A stretch of DNA of 64,000 nucleotides from DASXVX01 sp036504075 (GTDB taxonomy: Bacteria > Bacillota > Sulfobacillia > Symbiobacteriales > Symbiobacteriaceae): NCBI GenBank assembly GCA_036504075.1, contig DASXVX010000009.1, positions 140,177 through 204,176 on the forward strand, in the 5' to 3' direction. The notes under the pieces were generated by a model. It searched no databases, was not told where the DNA came from, and saw only the letters and a list, made by a program, of their open reading frames with translations. Below, piece after piece: positions 51,893 to 59,640 of this stretch (within the stretch, counting starts at the first letter, position 1; each line of letters begins with the position of its first letter). The translations under genes were made by a program, and so were the position numbers.

Positions 51893-53329
51893 ATGCAGAG
51901 TCGGCAGACCCCCCGCAGGGGTGGCCTCGGCACCGTCGATCTCATGATGATGGGCTTCGGCAATATTATCGGCGCCGGGCTGTTCGTGGCCAGCGGCGTG
52001 GCGGTGAAGCAGGCGGGGCCAGCGGTGGTGCTCGCCTTTGTCATCGGCGCGGTTGCGTTTTACGGGGTGGTGACGGCCCTCGCGGAAATGGCGACGGCCA
52101 ACCCGGCGCCGGGCGGCCTGCGGTCGTTCGCCCGGGAGGCGCTGGGCCCGTGGATGGGCTTTACGGTCGGCTGGATGTACTGGACGTCCGGCGTGCTGAC
52201 CATGTCCAGCGAAGTGACGGCCGCCGCGCTGCTGGCGCACCTCTGGCTGCCGAACGTGCCGCTCTGGACGCTTTCACTCGCCTTTTCGCTGCTCATCACC
52301 GGCATTAACTTTCTGGACGCCCGCGGCTTCGGCCGGGTGGAAGGGGGGCTGGCGGTGGGGAAAGTGCTGGCGCTGGCCGGGTTTATTCTCATTGGCGGCT
52401 ACTTCCTGGCCCGGGGGAGCGGGGTGCCGCTGCAGGACCTCCAGGGACCGGGGGCCGGGCTGGGGCGCCTCTTCCCGACGGGGCTGCGCGGCTTTGCCTC
52501 ATCGCTGCTGATGGTGATGGTCACCTATGCGGGCGTGCAAATCGTGGGCATGGCGGCCCCGGACACGCACGACCCGGTCCGGACGATTCCCCATGCCATC
52601 CGGGGCCTGACGGCAAGCGTAATCCTGCTTTACCTGGGGGCGTTCTCGGTGCTGGTGCTGCTGCTGCCCTGGCGCCAGATCCAGACCGGCTCCAGCCCGT
52701 TCGTTCAGGCGCTGGGCCGGCTGGGGCTGCCGGGGGCGCAGGGCGTGCTGAACCTCGTGGTCCTGACGGCGGCGCTCTCGGCCTTGAACGCCACGCTGTA
52801 CGGCGTCTCCCGGATGCTCCGGTCGCTGGCCCGGGACGGCGAGGCGCCGGCCATTTTCCGGGGCAGCACCCGCACCGGGACGCCCGGCTGGGCCCTGGCG
52901 GGCAGCAGCATGATGCTGGCGGTGGGCGTCGTGCTGTCGTACCTGCTGCCGCACCGGGCTTACCTGATGATCACCAGCGCCAGCGGCTTTATCGCGATGT
53001 TCAACTGGACGGTGATCGCGCTCTGCTACCTGCGCTACCACCCCAAGCTGGTGCGACAGCACGGAGAGCGGCTGGTCTACCGGGCGCCGGGGTATCCGTA
53101 CCTGCCGCTGGTGACCATGGGCATTACGGCGGGCGTCATGCTGACCACGCCGCTGAACCCGGGCCAGACGGTGGGCATGGTCGTGGGGACGGCGCAGTTC
53201 GCGCTGGTGAGCGCCGTGTACTACGTGCTCATCATGCCCCGGAAGCGGGTGGCGGACGAGGCGGAGGGTGTGGTGATCGAGTACGCCCCGCCGGAGCCGG
53301 TTGAGCCGGACGACCGGCTCCGGACGTAA
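51893..53329 (+). CDS. APC-superfamily amino acid permease
   Basis: The ATG at 51893, 7 bases after AGGAGG, is preferred to the ATG at 51887; the product has 478 residues. About twelve membrane segments are seen. The first carries the unwound-helix substrate motif GFGNIIGAGLFVASG; later GVVTALAEMATANPAPGGL and FFVYVTYAGVQIVG-like segments (here MVTYAGVQIVGMAAPDTHDP) fit the family. It probably imports an amino acid by proton symport. It converges with the membrane-protein gene at 53360 with a 30-base gap. Confidence 0.88.
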   Translation: MQSRQTPRRGGLGTVDLMMMGFGNIIGAGLFVASGVAVKQAGPAVVLAFVIGAVAFYGVVTALAEMATANPAPGGLRSFAREALGPWMGFTVGWMYWTSGVLTMSSEVTAAALLAHLWLPNVPLWTLSLAFSLLITGINFLDARGFGRVEGGLAVGKVLALAGFILIGGYFLARGSGVPLQDLQGPGAGLGRLFPTGLRGFASSLLMVMVTYAGVQIVGMAAPDTHDPVRTIPHAIRGLTASVILLYLGAFSVLVLLLPWRQIQTGSSPFVQALGRLGLPGAQGVLNLVVLTAALSALNATLYGVSRMLRSLARDGEAPAIFRGSTRTGTPGWALAGSSMMLAVGVVLSYLLPHRAYLMITSASGFIAMFNWTVIALCYLRYHPKLVRQHGERLVYRAPGYPYLPLVTMGITAGVMLTTPLNPGQTVGMVVGTAQFALVSAVYYVLIMPRKRVADEAEGVVIEYAPPEPVEPDDRLRT

Positions 53330-53359
53330 TCCCCCGGGTCCATGGCTCGCAATCCGACC

Positions 53360-54553
53360 TTATTTGGCGTTGCCCGCCTTCACCACCTGGATTCCCTTCG
53401 TGCCGAGGTACACGGCAATGCTCGCACCCAACAGCTGGAGCACTTGCGGCGGGAGGGTCGGCACCGACCAGGTATCCACGAACAGGAACAGGAACACAAC
53501 GGCTGTAGAACCGCAAATCACGAGGCTCTGGTACCGGGAGATATCGCCCATTCCCGTGGGGTCTTCGAACAAGTCTTCAATCCGGGGCGGCTTGATTCTG
53601 GTCTCCTCCGGCGCCTGCGGCACCGTTTGCAGGGCAGCAGCGGTCTCGCTTGCCGCAGCGACGTTTGCGATGCTGAGGGCTTTGGCCTTCTCCGTCAACT
53701 CCCGTATGCGTTTCGAGAGCTCTGCAATGGCACCGGCGTCCCCGCCCTTCGCGGCCAGCTCTTCCAGTGCCGCGGCGTCTTGCTCGAGCGTCGCCACATT
53801 GACAGCGGGGGCCTGGGTTTCGGCCGGCGTGCTTTTCGCCGCGTCCGGATTCTTGGTCATAACGCTGCTGACGGCTGCGGTCGCGCCACCGATCCCCAGC
53901 AGCTCCCAGACGGACGCCGGCAGGTTGGGGAATGAGTGCTTGGGGAAGGCCAGTGCCAGATATACCACCGCGACCGGCACAAAGAAGATGACGAGCTGGA
54001 GCCGGGCCAGGCTGAGCCCGGACTTTTCCACCAGCAGATAGGTCCAGCCCTGGACCGGCTTGCCCTCTGTGGTCTTGAGGCGCGTGGATTGGATGAACAC
54101 TATCGGTGAGGCCAGGACCGCCAAGAGCGCACCCAACACCGCCAGCAGGCCAATGCGCTGATCCAGGATCTGAATGCTGGACGTCGTCAAGGTCCCGTCA
54201 ACACCCTTGAACGTCAGATCATGCCACTGGCCATGGACAGTGGGCTTCAGGCCGGTGAGGTCAACCGTGGTCTCTGTGCTGGCCAGTTGCCCTTTCGTGG
54301 AGTCGAACGTGCAATCTTTCACTCGCCTGCTCGCAAAAGCGGCCTTGTCAGCGCACACCTCCGCGGGTTTGGCCACATGTTCGCTTGTGTCCAGGGTCGT
54401 ATCCTGGAACTCAGTATCCTGAGGCCCCAAGGCCAGAAGCGCACTCCCACCCAGCATGCCGACGCCAAGCACCAGTACCAGCGAAGCAAGCCACTTTGCT
54501 TTAATCCGCGCCATGAGTCCGGCTGGGTTGGTCCCCGTAACCGCGGTACCCAT
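53360..54553 (-). CDS. Unrecognised membrane protein with coiled-coil centre
   Basis: I use the ATG at 54553; the open frame reaches 54598 (TTG) and the ribosome site is not decisive. The protein has 397 residues. The order is: one N-terminal span (WLASLVLVLGVGMLGGSALL), an external domain of about 95 residues with two Cys, two or three spans (LLAVLGALLAVLASPIVFIQ; LQLVIFFVPVAVVYLALAF), then a charged Ala/Glu/Lys region likely to be coiled coil (ELAAKGGDAGAIAELSKRIR), and two final spans (VICGSTAVVFLFLFVDTW). No family is recognised. It is divergent from yhbH. Confidence 0.65.
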   Translation of the reverse strand: MGTAVTGTNPAGLMARIKAKWLASLVLVLGVGMLGGSALLALGPQDTEFQDTTLDTSEHVAKPAEVCADKAAFASRRVKDCTFDSTKGQLASTETTVDLTGLKPTVHGQWHDLTFKGVDGTLTTSSIQILDQRIGLLAVLGALLAVLASPIVFIQSTRLKTTEGKPVQGWTYLLVEKSGLSLARLQLVIFFVPVAVVYLALAFPKHSFPNLPASVWELLGIGGATAAVSSVMTKNPDAAKSTPAETQAPAVNVATLEQDAAALEELAAKGGDAGAIAELSKRIRELTEKAKALSIANVAAASETAAALQTVPQAPEETRIKPPRIEDLFEDPTGMGDISRYQSLVICGSTAVVFLFLFVDTWSVPTLPPQVLQLLGASIAVYLGTKGIQVVKAGNAK

Positions 54554-54668
54554 CCTTTCGGCCACCACCTTCCCGGCACAAATAAGTTCCACCTCCAATA
54601 ATATTCAGATAACGAAAATAAATCAACCCGGCAACCCGGCTTCGGCAGGGCCGAGGTTCAGGCCGCGT

Positions 54669-54698
54669 GAAAGGCCCGGGGATGACCCCGAGCCTTTC
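54669..54698. terminator. Stable hairpin in the yhbH upstream region
   Basis: GAAAGGCCCGGGG pairs with CCCCGAGCCTTTC, with one mismatch and an ATGA loop. It sits between divergent genes, where a terminator is not needed, so it may belong to a leader or be a remnant. Confidence 0.6.
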
Positions 54699-54714
54699 GT
54701 GTCTTCGTGGGACC

Positions 54715-54745
54715 TCAAGCCAATTGACGGAACGCGGCATACGCT
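54715..54745 (+). promoter_or_regulatory. Possible sigma-E-like promoter of yhbH
   Basis: CATACGCT at 54738-54745 resembles the mother-cell sigma-E -10 (CATACAAT), and an AAGCCAATT stretch lies about 13 bases upstream. Bacillus yhbH is expressed in the mother cell. The match is weak. Confidence 0.3.
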
Positions 54746-54784
54746 GATGGCAGCAGGTAGTTTAGGGAGGAGGGAAGCGTTAAG

Positions 54785-55467
54785 GTGTCAACATCTCAAC
54801 ATGACTGGTCTCTTCACAGAAAAGGTCCCCAGGATCAGGCCCGGCACAGCGAAAAAATCAAGGAAGCGATCAAGGAGAACCTGCCGGAGATCATCGCCGA
54901 AGAGTCGATCATCACGTCCGACGGCAAGAAGCTGGTCAAGGTCCCGATCCGGAGCCTGGAGGAGTACCGCTTCCGCTTCGACCCCTACCAGGGCGAAAAG
55001 ATCGGACAGGGCGACGGCGACTCGCAGGTCGGGGATATCCTCGGTCGTGGTCCCGGCAAAGAGGGCGACCAGGGGAAAAAGGCCGGGGACGGACCCGGCA
55101 GCGACTTTTTCGAGGCCGAGGTCACGGTCGACGACCTGGCGGAGCTGATCTTCGCCGACCTGGGTTTGCCGGACCTCCGGCCCAAGGCGACCCAGGAGAT
55201 CCCCACGGAAGCGATCAAGTTCACCGAAGTCCGGAAAAAAGGCCCGATGTCCAACCTCGACAAGCGCCGGACGATCATGGAAAACCTGAAGCGAAACGCC
55301 CGTCAGGGTCTGCCGGAGTTCGCCAACCTGAATAACGACGACCTGCGGTTCAAGGTCTGGGAGCAGGACTACCGGCCCACCAGCTCCGCCGTCGTGGTGG
55401 CCATGCGGGACGCCTCCGGCTCCATGGGCGAGTTCAAGAAGTATATCACCCGCAGCCTGTTCTTCTG
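54785..55467 (+). CDS. yhbH: YhbH sporulation protein, 5' segment of a split gene
   Basis: The GTG at 54785 follows AGGAGGG. 227 codons encode the N-terminal part of the DUF444 protein YhbH: SLEEYRFRFDPYQGEKIGQG, a linker, SNLDKRRTIMENLKRNARQG, DLRFKVWEQDYRPTSSAVVV, and the von-Willebrand-type metal motif MRDASGSMG, ending ITRSLFFWM. Bacillus YhbH continues with a T/VRFLRTKY stretch; here the frame instead runs into foreign sequence and stops at 55663, inside the recombinase gene. The next piece is at 59461. The break is at TG 55466-55467, in the Trp codon. In Bacillus the family is about 390 residues, is made in the mother cell, and is needed for normal sporulation. Confidence 0.92.
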
Positions 55468-55477
55468 GATGATGCCG
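55456..55477 (+). promoter_or_regulatory. Left attachment site of element 1 (attL1)
   Basis: Central TG at 55466-55467. The left half is yhbH sequence (GCCTGTTCTTC). The right half, GATGATGCCG, is the exact reverse complement of the left half of the site at 59451. The shared core with the right site is TCTGGATG. Confidence 0.85.
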
Positions 55478-55539
55478 GTCACTCTGCACGTTCTGCCGGC
55501 CTCCGGGCCGCATACCTCTGCATCAGTGGAGGGATGCCG

Positions 55540-57126
55540 GTGGCGGCGGAGCAGGCGATCGACCCGGGCAAGGTGGCGGCCTACATTCGCTGGTCGACCG
55601 ACGACCAGGGCCACGGCACGACGCTGGAGGTGCAGCGGGAGGCCTGCCGGCATTTCATTCTGAGCCAGGATTGGACCTTTCGGGAGGACCTGGTCTTCGT
55701 GGACGACGGCTTCTCCGGCGGTACCCTGGAGCGCCCGGCGCTCACCGACCTCCGGCGCCGGGTGGCGGCGGGCGAGGTGCAGGCCGTGGTGGTCCTGAAG
55801 ATCGATCGGCTCTCCCGCTCGGTCATCGACACCGTCAACCTGGTGCTGAAGGATTGGGAGGGTCGGTGCTTCGTCAAGTCCGCCCGGGAGCCGATCGACA
55901 CGACCACCCCCGCCGGGAAGATGTTCTTCTACATGCTGGTCTCCTACGCCGAGTGGGAGCGGTCGGTGATTCGGGAGCGGACGCTGTCGGGCAAGCGCAA
56001 GCGGGCCGAGCAGGGCCGCAACGCCGGGCAGCGGTACCCGTTCGGCTACCGGCGGGGCGAGGCGGGCGGCTGGATGCTCGACGCCTGGGACGATGCGGCG
56101 CAGCGGTTCACCGGTCCGGCGGCCGTCGTCCAGCGGATTTTCGGGCGGTTTCTGGCCGGGGTCGGCATGCCGGCCATCGCGGCCGAACTGAACCGAGACG
56201 GCCTGCCGACGCCGGAAGGCAAGGCCTGGCGGGCTTCTCACGTCGGGCGGATTATCGAGAACCCCGCTTACTGCGGGACCTACGTCTACGGGATGCGCCG
56301 GGGCGGCAGCCGCCGGAAGCAGCCGCCGCTCTGCCGGGTGGATGGCGCCATGGCGGCCATCGTGCCGGTGGCGGAGTGGACCCGGGTCCAGGAACTCCGG
56401 GCCGAGCGGGCGGCTCACCGCACCAAGGCCCGGGGCGGCGGGTATCTGCTCTCGTCGCTGGCCGTCTGCGGGGGCTGTGGCAGCCCGCTCTGCGGTTCCC
56501 GGGGAGCGACCCGGCGCTACTACGTCTGCACCGGCCTTGGGCCTTGCGATTGTGGCTACATTGAGGCCGATGGGCTGGAGCAGGCGGTGCTGGCCGAAGT
56601 GCGGGCCGTGGCCGCCGCCCCGCCGGGCCGTAGCCTGGGCCGGGTGGCGGGTGAATTGGCCGCCCAGGTGCTGCAGCAGGAGCGGGCGGTGACGCAGGCG
56701 GCGGCTGAGATGGCCCAGGCGGGCCGCCGCCGGCAGCGGCTGGAGGAGCAGTTTCTGGATGGCGGTCTCGACGCCGGCCACTTCCAGAGCCTGCTTCAGC
56801 GGCTGGAGGGGGAGGCGGGGCTCGCAGGGGACCGGCTCCGGCGGGCGGAGGCGGCGCTGCTCGCCGCCCGGGCGGCGGCCGGGCGCCTGACCGGGCCGGG
56901 GGTCGGGCTCGACCCCGGGCTTGGTCCCGGGTTCGACCCCGGGCTCGACCCCTGGCTCCACCTGGCGTTCGACGAGCGCAAGCAGCTCCTCCGGGAACTC
57001 GTGGCCGAGCTAAAAATCTTCCAGCCCAAGCACCGGCCCGGCAGTAAGCGGGGAAACCCCCACCCCGTCCGCATCGACTGGACCCCCCGGTCCGGGCCTC
57101 ACACCGACCGGGACAGGGTGCCATAG
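55540..57126 (+). CDS. Large serine recombinase of element 1
   Basis: The GTG at 55540 has GGAGGG 6 bases upstream; an ATG at 55534 is too close to it. The product has 528 residues. The catalytic domain has AAYIRWSTDDQ with the nucleophile Ser (about residue 19), VDDGFSGGTLERPAL, VVLKIDRLSRS and PIDTTTPAGKMFF. A recombinase domain follows (YPFGYRRGEAGG; HVGRIIENPAYCGTYVYGMR). Then comes a zinc ribbon (CGGCGSPLC... YVC...PCDC), then a coiled coil and a Gly/Asp/Pro repeat linker (GLDPGLGPGFDPGLDP). This is the SpoIVCA/phiC31 group, which does site-specific excision. It starts 74 bases inside the element and can use the yhbH promoter. Confidence 0.93.
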   Translation: MAAEQAIDPGKVAAYIRWSTDDQGHGTTLEVQREACRHFILSQDWTFREDLVFVDDGFSGGTLERPALTDLRRRVAAGEVQAVVVLKIDRLSRSVIDTVNLVLKDWEGRCFVKSAREPIDTTTPAGKMFFYMLVSYAEWERSVIRERTLSGKRKRAEQGRNAGQRYPFGYRRGEAGGWMLDAWDDAAQRFTGPAAVVQRIFGRFLAGVGMPAIAAELNRDGLPTPEGKAWRASHVGRIIENPAYCGTYVYGMRRGGSRRKQPPLCRVDGAMAAIVPVAEWTRVQELRAERAAHRTKARGGGYLLSSLAVCGGCGSPLCGSRGATRRYYVCTGLGPCDCGYIEADGLEQAVLAEVRAVAAAPPGRSLGRVAGELAAQVLQQERAVTQAAAEMAQAGRRRQRLEEQFLDGGLDAGHFQSLLQRLEGEAGLAGDRLRRAEAALLAARAAAGRLTGPGVGLDPGLGPGFDPGLDPWLHLAFDERKQLLRELVAELKIFQPKHRPGSKRGNPHPVRIDWTPRSGPHTDRDRVP

Positions 57127-57149
57127 ACTGTCTCTGGAGGGGATGTCAC

Positions 57150-57293
57150 ATGGGCTGCGGCTGAGGCGGAAAGCAGAGCCCGGGTCCGGGCACAGGCACA
57201 GGGTTCCCGCTGGGTTTCACCATCGTGCGGCCACCGTTCGGTCCCACGGGGATGCCCGTCTGGTACGGCCTCCCCTGGCTTCCCGGCCTTTAG
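57150..57293 (+). CDS. Small ORF with in-frame TGA (possible selenoprotein or pseudogene)
   Basis: GGAGGGG stands 7 bases before ATG 57150. The frame reads Met-Gly-Cys-Gly, then TGA (57162-57164), and stays open through GGKQSPGPGTGTG to FGPTGMPVWYGLPWLPGL and a TAG at 57291. A hairpin terminator begins 10 bases after the stop, and the recombinase ends 23 bases upstream. The strong start, continuing frame and terminator suggest a real small gene. The TGA is either a mutation or a selenocysteine codon. A GCCCG...CGGGC stem with a GGUC loop begins 13-14 bases after the TGA, the usual place of a bacterial SECIS. No SelA/B/C genes are in the window to test this. Confidence 0.35.
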
Positions 57294-57303
57294 GCGAAAA
57301 CAC

Positions 57304-57342
57304 AGGCGCCCCGCACTCCCGTCCGGGGAGCGCAGGGCGCCT
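57304..57342 (+). terminator. Hairpin after the recombinase transcript
   Basis: Outer stem AGGCGCCC (57304-57311) with GGGCGCCT (57335-57342) and an inner CTCCC/GGGGAG stem. There is no T-run, so it may be an attenuator. Confidence 0.7.
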
Positions 57343-57366
57343 TACATACCAAGGAGGCAAAAGACC

Positions 57367-57465
57367 ATGGCCGAGTTCATCATCAACCGGCGGGAGCCGG
57401 TCTGCGACCCGGATGCCTGCGACCGGGCCATGCGGATCCTGGAGGCCGGCCTGAAGCGGGCCGTT
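57367..57465 (+). pseudogene. 5' stub of a small gene, cut by the MFS gene
   Basis: AAGGAGG stands 13 bases before ATG 57367, one of the stronger ribosome sites here. The first 33 codons read naturally (MAEFIINRREPVCDPDAC, then DRAMRILEAGLKRA). From about 57466 the frame continues only as the antisense of the MFS gene. The original gene seems to have lost its 3' end when the leftward MFS/MerR cargo arrived. No family is recognised. Its position just after the recombinase would suit a directionality factor, but that is speculation. Confidence 0.4.
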
Positions 57466-58776
57466 TTAGCGGCTGGGCTCGGATGCGGGCCGGGGACCCT
57501 GGGCGGCGACGCCGGGGACCGGTCCCCGGTGCGGGCCGTGGATGTTGGCCTCCCAGCCCCGGAGTCCCTGGCGCAGGAGCAGCATCAGCACCGAGCCGGT
57601 AATCATGGTGAGGCCGTTGATCCGGACCATGCCCGGAGCGCCCAGGTAGTGGGCACCGTAGCCCACCAGCAGCGCCGCCACCGGCTGCATCCCAAAGCTG
57701 ATCATGATCCAGGTCGAAATCAGCCGCGCCCGCATGTTCGGCGGCGCCATGGACTGAATCAGGCCGTTGGCGGTGGTCATGATGATGGGAATGCCCAGCG
57801 AGGCGAAAAAGAGGCAGACCGCCGAGAGCGGCACGTATGTGGAGAACGAGAAGACCGTGAACCAGAAGCCGGGCCAGACAAGGCCGGCGGTGAGCACCAC
57901 GCCGGTCAGCCGCACCCGTTGGACCAGGGGAATCAGCAAGATCGAACTGGTCAGCGCCCCCGCGCCGGAGGCGCCCATTAACAGCCCCAGCACCTCCGGC
58001 CCCTTGTGCAGCACGTCGGTCGCGAACGCCGGCATGTTCTGCATGTTGGAGATGCCCAGCAGGGTCGCCATGGCGGTATAAATCAGTAGGTCCTGAATTC
58101 GGGGCTGGGTCATCACGAAGCGAATGCCCTCCCGGAACTCGTTGAGGGGGTGCGTGGTGGACACCTTGCGGACCTGATTCGCCCGGACCGCCAGCAGCGT
58201 GCCGATGACGGCGATAAAGCTGACGCCGTTCAGCCAGAACGCCGGGGCGACGCCCGCCTGGGCGATGATCCAACCCGCCAGGGCCGGGCCGAGCATCCGG
58301 CTGGAATGCCCGACCATGTTGTTGATGACGACCGCCTTGCGCACCTCGCCCATGCCGGACAGGTCCCCGATGAACGCCTGCTGCGACGGGAAGTCCAGCG
58401 TGTTGACGCACCCCAGCAACGTGGCCAGGATATACACATGCCAGAGTTGCACCGCATGAGTCTGCACCAGCACCGCCAGCGTGAAAGCGAGGCCCATGGC
58501 GACCGTCTGCGTCACCACCAGCACCCGCCGCCGGTCGAGCCGGTCCGCCCAGGCGCCGGCGAACGGGCCCAACACCAGCAGCGGCAGCGCGCCCAGCATG
58601 GTGACGATACCCAGGGCCTTGGTCGTGTGCGCCAGTTCCCAGACCACCCAGGACTGGGCGGTCGCCTGCATCCAGGTGCCGATCATGGAGACCACCTGGC
58701 CGCTCAGGTAGATGCGCAGGTTGCGGAGGCGGAGCGGGGAGAAGCTTTCCCATAGTACGGATAAGACCCGGCGCAT
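57466..58776 (-). CDS. MFS drug/siderophore exporter (MFS_3, EntS-like)
   Basis: The ATG at 58776 lies 6 bases behind GAGGAGG and gives 436 residues. Twelve spans are seen. NLRIYLSGQVVSMIGTWMQA and the inter-helix motif GPFAGAWADRLDRRRVLVV (motif A-like) are typical of the MFS_3 subgroup, which includes EntS and many macrolide-type efflux pumps. The C-terminal 25 residues are a hydrophilic tail. The MerR gene is 26 bases upstream on the same strand and probably regulates the pair. It is cargo of element 1. Confidence 0.88.
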   Translation of the reverse strand: MRRVLSVLWESFSPLRLRNLRIYLSGQVVSMIGTWMQATAQSWVVWELAHTTKALGIVTMLGALPLLVLGPFAGAWADRLDRRRVLVVTQTVAMGLAFTLAVLVQTHAVQLWHVYILATLLGCVNTLDFPSQQAFIGDLSGMGEVRKAVVINNMVGHSSRMLGPALAGWIIAQAGVAPAFWLNGVSFIAVIGTLLAVRANQVRKVSTTHPLNEFREGIRFVMTQPRIQDLLIYTAMATLLGISNMQNMPAFATDVLHKGPEVLGLLMGASGAGALTSSILLIPLVQRVRLTGVVLTAGLVWPGFWFTVFSFSTYVPLSAVCLFFASLGIPIIMTTANGLIQSMAPPNMRARLISTWIMISFGMQPVAALLVGYGAHYLGAPGMVRINGLTMITGSVLMLLLRQGLRGWEANIHGPHRGPVPGVAAQGPRPASEPSR

Positions 58777-58802
58777 AAACTTCCTCCTCAATAACGAATG
58801 CA

Positions 58803-59243
58803 CTACTTTTTATCGATGCCTTCCAGCTCAATCGCCCGATCTTTAAGCCGCCCGAGCCACTGCTCGTAACCCTGCCGCAGTTCGGCCAGGCGGGCCTCCC
58901 GGTGGGCGATTTGCTGAATCTGTGCTTCCAGGATCGCAATCGCCCGGCCGATGTACGGCAGCCGGTCGGCCCCGAAGGGAAGCTGGTGAGCCTGCTCCCG
59001 GAGCGCCGCCATCTCGTCTTCGGCGACCAGCAGTTCCCGGGCCACGTCCAGGGAGAGCCCAAGCACCTCCTTGAGGTCCCGCACCCGCTCGATCCGGGCC
59101 ACGTCGGCCTCCGAATAGAGCCGCAGCCCGCCGTCCGTCCGAGCCGGTGGGGCCAGCAACCCTTTCTCCTCCCAGAAGCGGAGCGTGCGGGCCGTCAGGC
59201 CGGTCCGGGTCGCCACCTGGTCAATATAGAAGAATTCGGCCAT
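58803..59243 (-). CDS. MerR-family regulator
   Basis: 146 residues. The N-terminal winged helix reads FYIDQVATRTGLTARTLRFW then EEKGLLAP and GGLRLYSEADVARIERVRD. The following long helix (GRAIAILEAQIQQIAHREAR) is the dimerisation coiled coil. No metal-binding Cys pattern occurs at the C-terminus, so a drug or redox-type ligand is more likely than a heavy metal. It heads the unit with the MFS gene. Upstream lies a 14-bp palindrome, a candidate operator. Confidence 0.9.
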   Translation of the reverse strand: MAEFFYIDQVATRTGLTARTLRFWEEKGLLAPPARTDGGLRLYSEADVARIERVRDLKEVLGLSLDVARELLVAEDEMAALREQAHQLPFGADRLPYIGRAIAILEAQIQQIAHREARLAELRQGYEQWLGRLKDRAIELEGIDKK

Positions 59244-59263
59244 GCGTTCACCCGCCGATCAAA

Positions 59264-59277
59264 TAACGTTAACGTTA
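59264..59277 (-). promoter_or_regulatory. Candidate MerR operator
   Basis: TAACGTTAACGTTA is a perfect 14-bp palindrome 21 bases upstream of the merR start. On the reverse strand a TTGACA lies about 24 bases further upstream. The exact promoter spacing is unclear. Confidence 0.5.
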
Positions 59278-59354
59278 GCGTAAGACCTGAAGGGCGATCC
59301 TGTCAACTGCCAGCGAGGCCTGCACATGTCGCGAACCCCCGGCATATCTTGTAG

Positions 59355-59427
59355 CGAGACCCCCGCTCGGGCACAGGTCACCCGCCGCAAGGCAACCGAC
59401 CGCCGCCCACCAGGGGGTCTCGTTTTT
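59355..59427 (+). terminator. Rightward terminator just inside the right end of element 1
   Basis: CGAGACCCCC (59355-59364) pairs with GGGGGTCTCG (59413-59422), followed by TTTTT. The loop is 48 bases long. No rightward gene ends here. It stands 33 bases before the right crossover site and would stop transcription from entering the yhbH island and the second recombinase. Confidence 0.7.
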
Positions 59428-59450
59428 GCGCGTCACCGTCGCGTTGTGTG

Positions 59451-59472
59451 CGGCATCATCTGGATGGTCCGG
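59451..59472 (+). promoter_or_regulatory. Right attachment site of element 1 (attR1)
   Basis: Central TG at 59461-59462. The left arm CGGCATCATC belongs to the element, and the right half (GATGGTCCGG) is yhbH. Together with the 55456 site it defines both the excision product and the circle junction. Confidence 0.85.
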
Positions 59473-59571
59473 TTCCTGCGGACGAAGTACCAGGATGTCG
59501 AGATTGTGTTCATCACGCACCATTCGGAGGCCCAGGAAGTCGACGAGGAGACGTTTTTCCATCTGGGTGAG
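59461..59571 (+). CDS. yhbH: YhbH middle segment (37 codons) between two elements
   Basis: This island encodes WMVRFLRTKYQDVEIVF, then ITHHSEAQEVDEETFF and HLGE. It aligns without gap to the part of YhbH that follows SFFFWM in Bacillus (RFLRTKY, FIAHHTEAK, EEEFFSKGE). In the family the next residues are SGGT; here the frame changes to RSRA and stops at 59586. It has no start of its own: the codons before it come from element 1. It can only be translated after element 1 is removed, and the rest of the protein (about 125 residues) must lie beyond element 2, outside the window. Confidence 0.9.
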
Positions 59572-59640
59572 AGAAGTAGAGCTTAGATGCAACCTTTGCC
59601 CCTGGTTGTGGTAGACTATTCCTAACGCTAACTCTAAAGG

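Larger units (their letters stand above)
55466..59460 (+). mobile_element. Element 1: 3,995-bp serine-recombinase element inside yhbH
   Basis: The boundaries are set by TG dinucleotides at 55466 and 59461, each in a shared TCTGGATG. Removing the segment joins TTC to TGG ATG GTC CGG and gives RSLFFWMVRFLRTKY in frame, which is the expected YhbH sequence. The circle would carry a junction with two perfect 10-bp arms around TG, a typical serine-integrase attP. The contents are a large serine recombinase close to the left end and read in the direction of yhbH, a 47-codon ORF with an internal TGA, a truncated ORF, an MFS exporter and a MerR regulator (both leftward), and a terminator near the right end. 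Confidence 0.9.
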
